Shown here: one piece after another, positions 5,454-9,352 of the stretch
How the letters are laid out: each line of letters opens with the position of its first letter
Position numbering within the stretch: position 1 is the first letter of the stretch
Assembly (NCBI GenBank): GCA_900548765.1
Contig: URLU01000078.1
Coordinates: forward strand, 1 to 9,352
DNA: 9,352 nt
Origin: an uncultured Lachnobacterium sp.
GTDB taxonomy: Bacteria; Bacillota; Clostridia; Lachnospirales; Lachnospiraceae
Direction: 5' to 3'
The notes under the pieces: generated by a model
The model's database searches: none
The model's input: only the letters and a program-made list of their open reading frames with translations
What the model was told of the DNA's origin: nothing
Translations under genes and position numbers: made by a program

Positions 5454-7202
5454 ATGCTAAAAACATTAGGTGCACAGGTAAAAGAATACCGTAATGCATC
5501 CATTGTAACCCCAATTTTTATGCTGCTTGAGGTTACAATGGAAACTATTATTCCACTGCTTATGGCATCCATTGTCAATAAGGGTATCAACGCAGGGGAC
5601 ACAAAGCACATCTACGTCATGGGTGCATGGATGATTGTTGCCGCTTTATTCTCCCTGCTCTGTGGCTCATTAGGTGCCAAGTACGGCGCAAAAGCAGCCA
5701 TGGGCCTTGGAAAAAATCTGAGAAAGGCTATGTATAGAAATATCCAGTCCTTCTCATTCGCAAACATCGACAAATTCTCTACAGCAGGACTTGTCACCCG
5801 TATGACAACAGATGTTACAAATATCCAGAACGCTTACCAGATGATTCTGAGAATGGCAATGCGTGCCCCTGCATCAATAATCTGTGCAATGGCAATGTCA
5901 TTTTTCATCAGCCCACAGCTTGCATCAATATATCTTGCTGCAGTTGTCCTCCTTGGCGGTCTGCTTCTCTTCATATGTAAAAAGGCTATGAAGTATTTCG
6001 ACTCAGCTTTCCAGAGATATGATGACTTAAACGAAAGCATACAGGAAAATGTATCGGCAATCCGTGTTGTAAAAGCCTACGTCAGAGAGGATTATGAAAA
6101 GAACCGTTTCAAGAAAGCCTCTAAAAATATCTATGATGTTTTCGTAAAGGCAGAGAGTCTTGTAGTATACAATTCCCCTGCCATGCAGTTTACAGTTTAC
6201 GCATGTATACTATTGATAAGCTGGTTCGGTGCCCATATGGTTGTTGGTGGTTCTCTTGAAACCGGAGACCTGATGGCACTTCTTACATATTGTATGAATA
6301 TCCTCATGAACCTCATGATGCTGTCAATGATTTTTGTAATGATTTCAATGTCACTGGCATCTGGACGCCGTATATGTGAGGTATTAAACGAGGAAAGCAC
6401 ACTGCACAATCCAGAGAATCCTGTATATGAAGTGACAGACGGAGCCATAAAATTCGACCATGTCACCTTCAGATACTCAAGCCACTCTGAGACACCGGTT
6501 CTTGACAACATATGCCTGGATATCAAGTCAGGTGAGACAATCGGCATCATAGGCGGTACCGGAAGCTCCAAGTCCTCTCTGATAAACCTTATCAGCCGTC
6601 TCTATGACGTGAATGAGGGTGCTGTATATGTAGGTGGAAAAAACGTAAAAGACTACGATATGGACAGCCTGAGAAATCAGGTATCAGTTGTCTTACAGCA
6701 GAACGTGCTCTTTTCAGGAACGATACTTGACAACCTAAGATGGGGTGATAAAAACGCCACTGAAGAGGAATGTATAAATGCCTGCAGGATGGCTTGTGCC
6801 GATGACTTTATCGAGAGCTTCCCCGATAAGTACAACACTTATATCGAGCAGGGCGGCACCAACGTATCCGGTGGTCAGAAGCAGCGTCTGTGTATTGCCA
6901 GAGCACTCCTTAAAAAGCCTAAAATTCTCATCTTAGATGACAGTACAAGTGCTGTTGATACAGCTACTGATGCAAAAATCAGAGCAGCCCTCAGAGAAGC
7001 TATTCCAGGCACAACCAAGCTCATAATCGCCCAGAGAATATCTTCTGTCATGGATGCAGACAGAATCATCGTCTTAAATGACGGACGTCTTGATGGTTTT
7101 GGGAGCCATGAGGAGCTGTTACAGAATAATGCCATCTATCGTGATGTATACGATTCACAGACCAATGGTGGCGGAGACTTTGACGAAGGAGGTGCTTCAT
7201 AA
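5454..7202 (+). CDS. ABC exporter half-transporter with degenerate ATP site (TMD-NBD)
   Basis: A 582-residue type IV ABC exporter subunit. I chose the ATG at 5454 over 5448 because GAAGGA ends 6 nt before it, while the earlier ATG directly abuts the ribosome site. Six membrane helices lie at about 16-42, 55-75, 133-153, 156-176, 246-266 and 275-302. The NBD has Walker A GGTGSSKSS (367-375), with Ser for the usual Gly before Lys373; Q-loop Q415; signature VSGGQ (471-475); Walker B LILDD with D495/D496; and AQRISS with Q527. The catalytic Glu is thus Asp and the switch His is Gln. These replacements mark the degenerate-site subunit of heterodimeric exporters (TM287/288, BmrCD, LmrCD type), so they do not indicate a pseudogene. 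The stop overlaps the next start by one base (TAATG), so subunits are made together. It probably exports a drug, lipid or peptide; substrate unknown. Confidence 0.93.
   Translation: MLKTLGAQVKEYRNASIVTPIFMLLEVTMETIIPLLMASIVNKGINAGDTKHIYVMGAWMIVAALFSLLCGSLGAKYGAKAAMGLGKNLRKAMYRNIQSFSFANIDKFSTAGLVTRMTTDVTNIQNAYQMILRMAMRAPASIICAMAMSFFISPQLASIYLAAVVLLGGLLLFICKKAMKYFDSAFQRYDDLNESIQENVSAIRVVKAYVREDYEKNRFKKASKNIYDVFVKAESLVVYNSPAMQFTVYACILLISWFGAHMVVGGSLETGDLMALLTYCMNILMNLMMLSMIFVMISMSLASGRRICEVLNEESTLHNPENPVYEVTDGAIKFDHVTFRYSSHSETPVLDNICLDIKSGETIGIIGGTGSSKSSLINLISRLYDVNEGAVYVGGKNVKDYDMDSLRNQVSVVLQQNVLFSGTILDNLRWGDKNATEEECINACRMACADDFIESFPDKYNTYIEQGGTNVSGGQKQRLCIARALLKKPKILILDDSTSAVDTATDAKIRAALREAIPGTTKLIIAQRISSVMDADRIIVLNDGRLDGFGSHEELLQNNAIYRDVYDSQTNGGGDFDEGGAS
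7186..7194 (+). promoter_or_regulatory. Strong ribosome binding site of the second exporter gene
   Basis: AAGGAGGTG is an essentially perfect anti-16S match inside the end of the first exporter gene, 9 nt from the ATG at 7202. With the one-base stop/start overlap it supports this start and coupled, near-equal synthesis of the two subunits. Confidence 0.75.
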
Positions 7203-9100
7203 TGCCAGGACCAAGAGGACCACAGGGACCAAAGCCTAAAATCAATAACCCAGGAAAGCTCTTTGGCAGATTAATGCAGTTTGTATTAAAGAATTACTGG
7301 TTCCACTGCCTTGTAGTAATAATCTGCATTTTTGTGAGCGTTATCGCAAACGTTCAGGGTACTCTCTTTATGCAGACTCTGATAGATGATTACATCACAC
7401 CCCTGCTTAAAAACGGCGGTTCTGACTACACACCGCTTTTACACGCAATGGGACGTGTTGCCATCTTCTACGGAATCGGTGTTATAAGTACCTTTGTCTA
7501 CAATAAATTAATGATTTATGTCTCTCAGGGAAGTATCAAGCGCATGAGAGATGAGCTGTTTACCCATATGCAGGATCTGCCAATCAGATATTTTGATACC
7601 CATCCCCATGGAGACATAATGTCTGTATACACAAACGATATTGATACCTTAAGACAGCTCATAAGCCAGAGTATTCCTCAGATGATTAACTCTGCAATTA
7701 CTGTAATCATGGTGCTTATCTCCATGATTGAACTCAATGTACCACTTACACTCCTCACACTGTTTATGGTTTTTGTCATGATATTCCTGACAAAAGTATT
7801 TGCTGGCTCATCAAGCAAATTCTTCATGTCACAGCAGAAGGATTTGGGACAGGTAAACGGATTTATCGAGGAAATGTTAAATGGTCAGAAGGTTATCAAG
7901 GTCTTTACTCATGAAGAGGAAAGCATCGAGCAGTTTGACAAATTAAATGAGAAGCTTTTTGAAAGTGCCTACCATGCAAACTGGTACTCAAGCCTGCTTG
8001 GACCTATAAATGCCCAGATAGGAAACTTAAGCTATGTGCTCTGCGCTATGGTGGGCGGTATCATGGCTTTGTCAGGGATGGCAGGACTTACTCTTGGTAA
8101 GCTGGCAAGCTTTCTGACCTTTAACAAGAGCTTTAATATGCCAATCTCACAGGTCAGCCAGCAGTTTAACGCAATCGTAATGGCTCTGGCAGGATGCGAA
8201 CGAATCTTTAGGCTCTTGGATGAGGAAGAGGAGACAGATGACGGCTATGTAACCCTTGTCAATGCCAGGGAAGAAAATGGTGTCATCACAGAAACCCCAG
8301 AGCACACAGGACTCTGGGCATGGAAGCACAAACACAGCGCAGACGGCTCAGTTGATTACATAAAGCTTACAGGTGATGTGGTATTCGACAGCGTAGATTT
8401 CGGATATGTACCGGAAAAAACAGTCCTCCACGAGGTGGATCTGTATGCCACACCGGGTCAGAAGATTGCCTTTGTAGGTACTACCGGTGCCGGAAAGACA
8501 ACAATCACCAACCTGATAAACCGTTTCTATGACATACAGGATGGAAAAATCCGCTACGATGGAATCAATATTAACAAGATAAAGAAAGCTGACCTGAGAC
8601 ATTCCCTTGGTATCGTGCTCCAGGACACCCACCTTTTCACAGCAACTGTAATGGAAAATATCCGCTACGGAAAACTCGATGCAACAGACGAGGAAGTATA
8701 TGCAGCCGCAAAGCTTGCAAATGCAGATACCTTTATCAGACAGCTCCCGGATGGCTACAACACAGTCCTCACCGGAGACGGCGCAAACTTAAGCCAGGGA
8801 CAGCGACAGCTCCTTGCAATAGCCAGAGCTGCAATAGCAGACCCTCCAGTACTTATTCTGGATGAGGCAACAAGCTCAATCGATACACGAACAGAGCGTA
8901 TTGTACAGGATGGAATGGATAAGCTCATGCATGGACGAACAACCTTTGTAATCGCCCATAGACTCTCTACAGTAAGAAACAGTGACTGTATCATTGTACT
9001 GGAGCAGGGACGGGTAATCGAACGTGGAAACCATGATAAGCTTATTGCTGAGAAAGGCAAATATTATCAGCTTTATACTGGGAATTCCAGTGCAAAATAA
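7202..9100 (+). CDS. ABC exporter half-transporter with canonical catalytic residues (TMD-NBD)
   Basis: A 632-residue partner of the preceding subunit. A Pro/Gly-rich cytoplasmic N-terminus (GPRGPQGPKPK, 3-13) precedes six membrane helices at about 34-59, 84-107, 160-180, 181-199, 272-292 and 297-328. A roughly 50-residue polar linker (about 340-388, containing TPEHTGLWAWKHK) joins the TMD to the NBD. The NBD has Walker A GTTGAGKTT (426-434, K432), Q-loop Q474, signature LSQGQ (530-534), Walker B LILDE (D554, catalytic E555) and switch H586 (AHRLS). The signature carries Gln instead of the second Gly of LSGGQ. It therefore completes the degenerate site with the partner's Walker motifs, while its own Walker motifs plus the partner's VSGGQ form the active site. 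The pair acts in the cytoplasmic membrane as an ATP-driven exporter. The same promoter and MarR operator should control it. Confidence 0.95.
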   Translation: MPGPRGPQGPKPKINNPGKLFGRLMQFVLKNYWFHCLVVIICIFVSVIANVQGTLFMQTLIDDYITPLLKNGGSDYTPLLHAMGRVAIFYGIGVISTFVYNKLMIYVSQGSIKRMRDELFTHMQDLPIRYFDTHPHGDIMSVYTNDIDTLRQLISQSIPQMINSAITVIMVLISMIELNVPLTLLTLFMVFVMIFLTKVFAGSSSKFFMSQQKDLGQVNGFIEEMLNGQKVIKVFTHEEESIEQFDKLNEKLFESAYHANWYSSLLGPINAQIGNLSYVLCAMVGGIMALSGMAGLTLGKLASFLTFNKSFNMPISQVSQQFNAIVMALAGCERIFRLLDEEEETDDGYVTLVNAREENGVITETPEHTGLWAWKHKHSADGSVDYIKLTGDVVFDSVDFGYVPEKTVLHEVDLYATPGQKIAFVGTTGAGKTTITNLINRFYDIQDGKIRYDGININKIKKADLRHSLGIVLQDTHLFTATVMENIRYGKLDATDEEVYAAAKLANADTFIRQLPDGYNTVLTGDGANLSQGQRQLLAIARAAIADPPVLILDEATSSIDTRTERIVQDGMDKLMHGRTTFVIAHRLSTVRNSDCIIVLEQGRVIERGNHDKLIAEKGKYYQLYTGNSSAK

Positions 9101-9114
9101 TGCATAAGGTGCGG

Positions 9115-9333
9115 AAACTTCCCACTTTACAGGTTTTGAAAATCGGATGACATACAGTGTATTTTGCTGAAAAAATATGAAGTCAGCTGCGGGATTTATG
9201 CGAGATAGACAGCGTAAATTCGCTAATGGGTTTCATTGCCTAGTGCGATGGACCCCCCGCAGCAGTTCATATTTTGTTCTGCAAAACAACTGTATGGCAT
9301 CCGATTATTTTTGTGTTTGTGAGTGGGAAGTTT
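9115..9333. repeat. 219-bp imperfect inverted repeat (MITE-like element or long RNA hairpin)
   Basis: The ends AAACTTCCCACT (9115-9126) and AGTGGGAAGTTT (9322-9333) are perfect 12-bp inverted repeats. Between them matching blocks recur in mirrored order: AATCGGATG (9141-9149 with 9298-9306), CATACAG (9151-9157 with 9290-9296), TTTTGC (9162-9167 with 9281-9286), AAAATATGAA (9172-9181 with 9266-9275) and GCTGCGGG (9186-9193 with 9256-9263). The core is a loop of about 60 nt, partly pairable. It starts 14 bp after the exporter stop and encodes no evident protein. Similarity stops sharply outside 9115 and 9333, as for a small mobile element; GG flanks both ends. I do not recognise the family. It may also serve as the operon's 3' end, since no ordinary terminator is visible. 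The remaining 9334-9352 shows nothing definite. Confidence 0.7.
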
Positions 9334-9352
9334 GGATTTACGCTTCTATTGA

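Noticed and set aside
5454..7202. First exporter gene as a pseudogene because of its changed Walker B and switch residues
   Set aside because: The frame is intact and the changes match the known degenerate-site subunit of heterodimeric exporters, complemented by the partner.

Overview
The window looks like chromosome of a low-GC anaerobic Firmicute, most likely Lachnospiraceae (Roseburia / Agathobacter / Eubacterium-like). This rests on the gene style: an oxygen-sensitive class III ribonucleotide reductase with its activase, a Cys-rich FliB-type protein typical of Clostridia, a MarR-controlled heterodimeric ABC exporter, and AT-rich intergenic DNA with near-consensus sigma-A promoters. The assignment is inferred from protein character, not from a database match.

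Left part (1-1941, all minus strand). Reading in the direction of transcription, nrdG (1941-1423) is followed by a doubtful 42-codon small ORF, then a small two-helix membrane protein of unknown function (1248-895). Two bases later comes the start of a fliB-like flagellin lysine-N-methylase gene, which runs off the left edge of the window. The membrane protein and FliB look translationally coupled.

Centre (1942-4639, minus strand). nrdD, the anaerobic ribonucleoside-triphosphate reductase, is complete with an ATP-cone, a C-terminal four-Cys zinc site and a glycyl-radical motif. Its upstream region has a TTGACA/TATAAT promoter and two NrdR-box-like sites exactly 32 bp apart, one of them inside the promoter spacer. 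A perfect 9-bp leader hairpin follows. nrdD ends in a strong intrinsic terminator that lies between nrdD and nrdG, so the activase is not simply co-transcribed with the reductase.

Right part (4640-9100). A MarR-family repressor gene (minus) is divergent from two overlapping ABC half-transporter genes (plus). The exporter promoter is near consensus and carries a GTTAG-CACA-CTAAC palindrome over the expected transcription start, a natural site for the divergent MarR protein. The two half-transporters are complementary. The first has Asp instead of the catalytic Glu in Walker B and Gln instead of the switch His. The second has canonical residues there but LSQGQ in place of LSGGQ. Together they form a heterodimer with one working and one degenerate ATP site.

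Right edge (9101-9352). Directly after the exporter operon lies a 219-bp imperfect inverted repeat (9115-9333) with perfect 12-bp ends. It is either a MITE-like element or a very long structured RNA hairpin. It is the least explained thing in the window. No prophage, defence system, CRISPR, tRNA or rRNA was seen.
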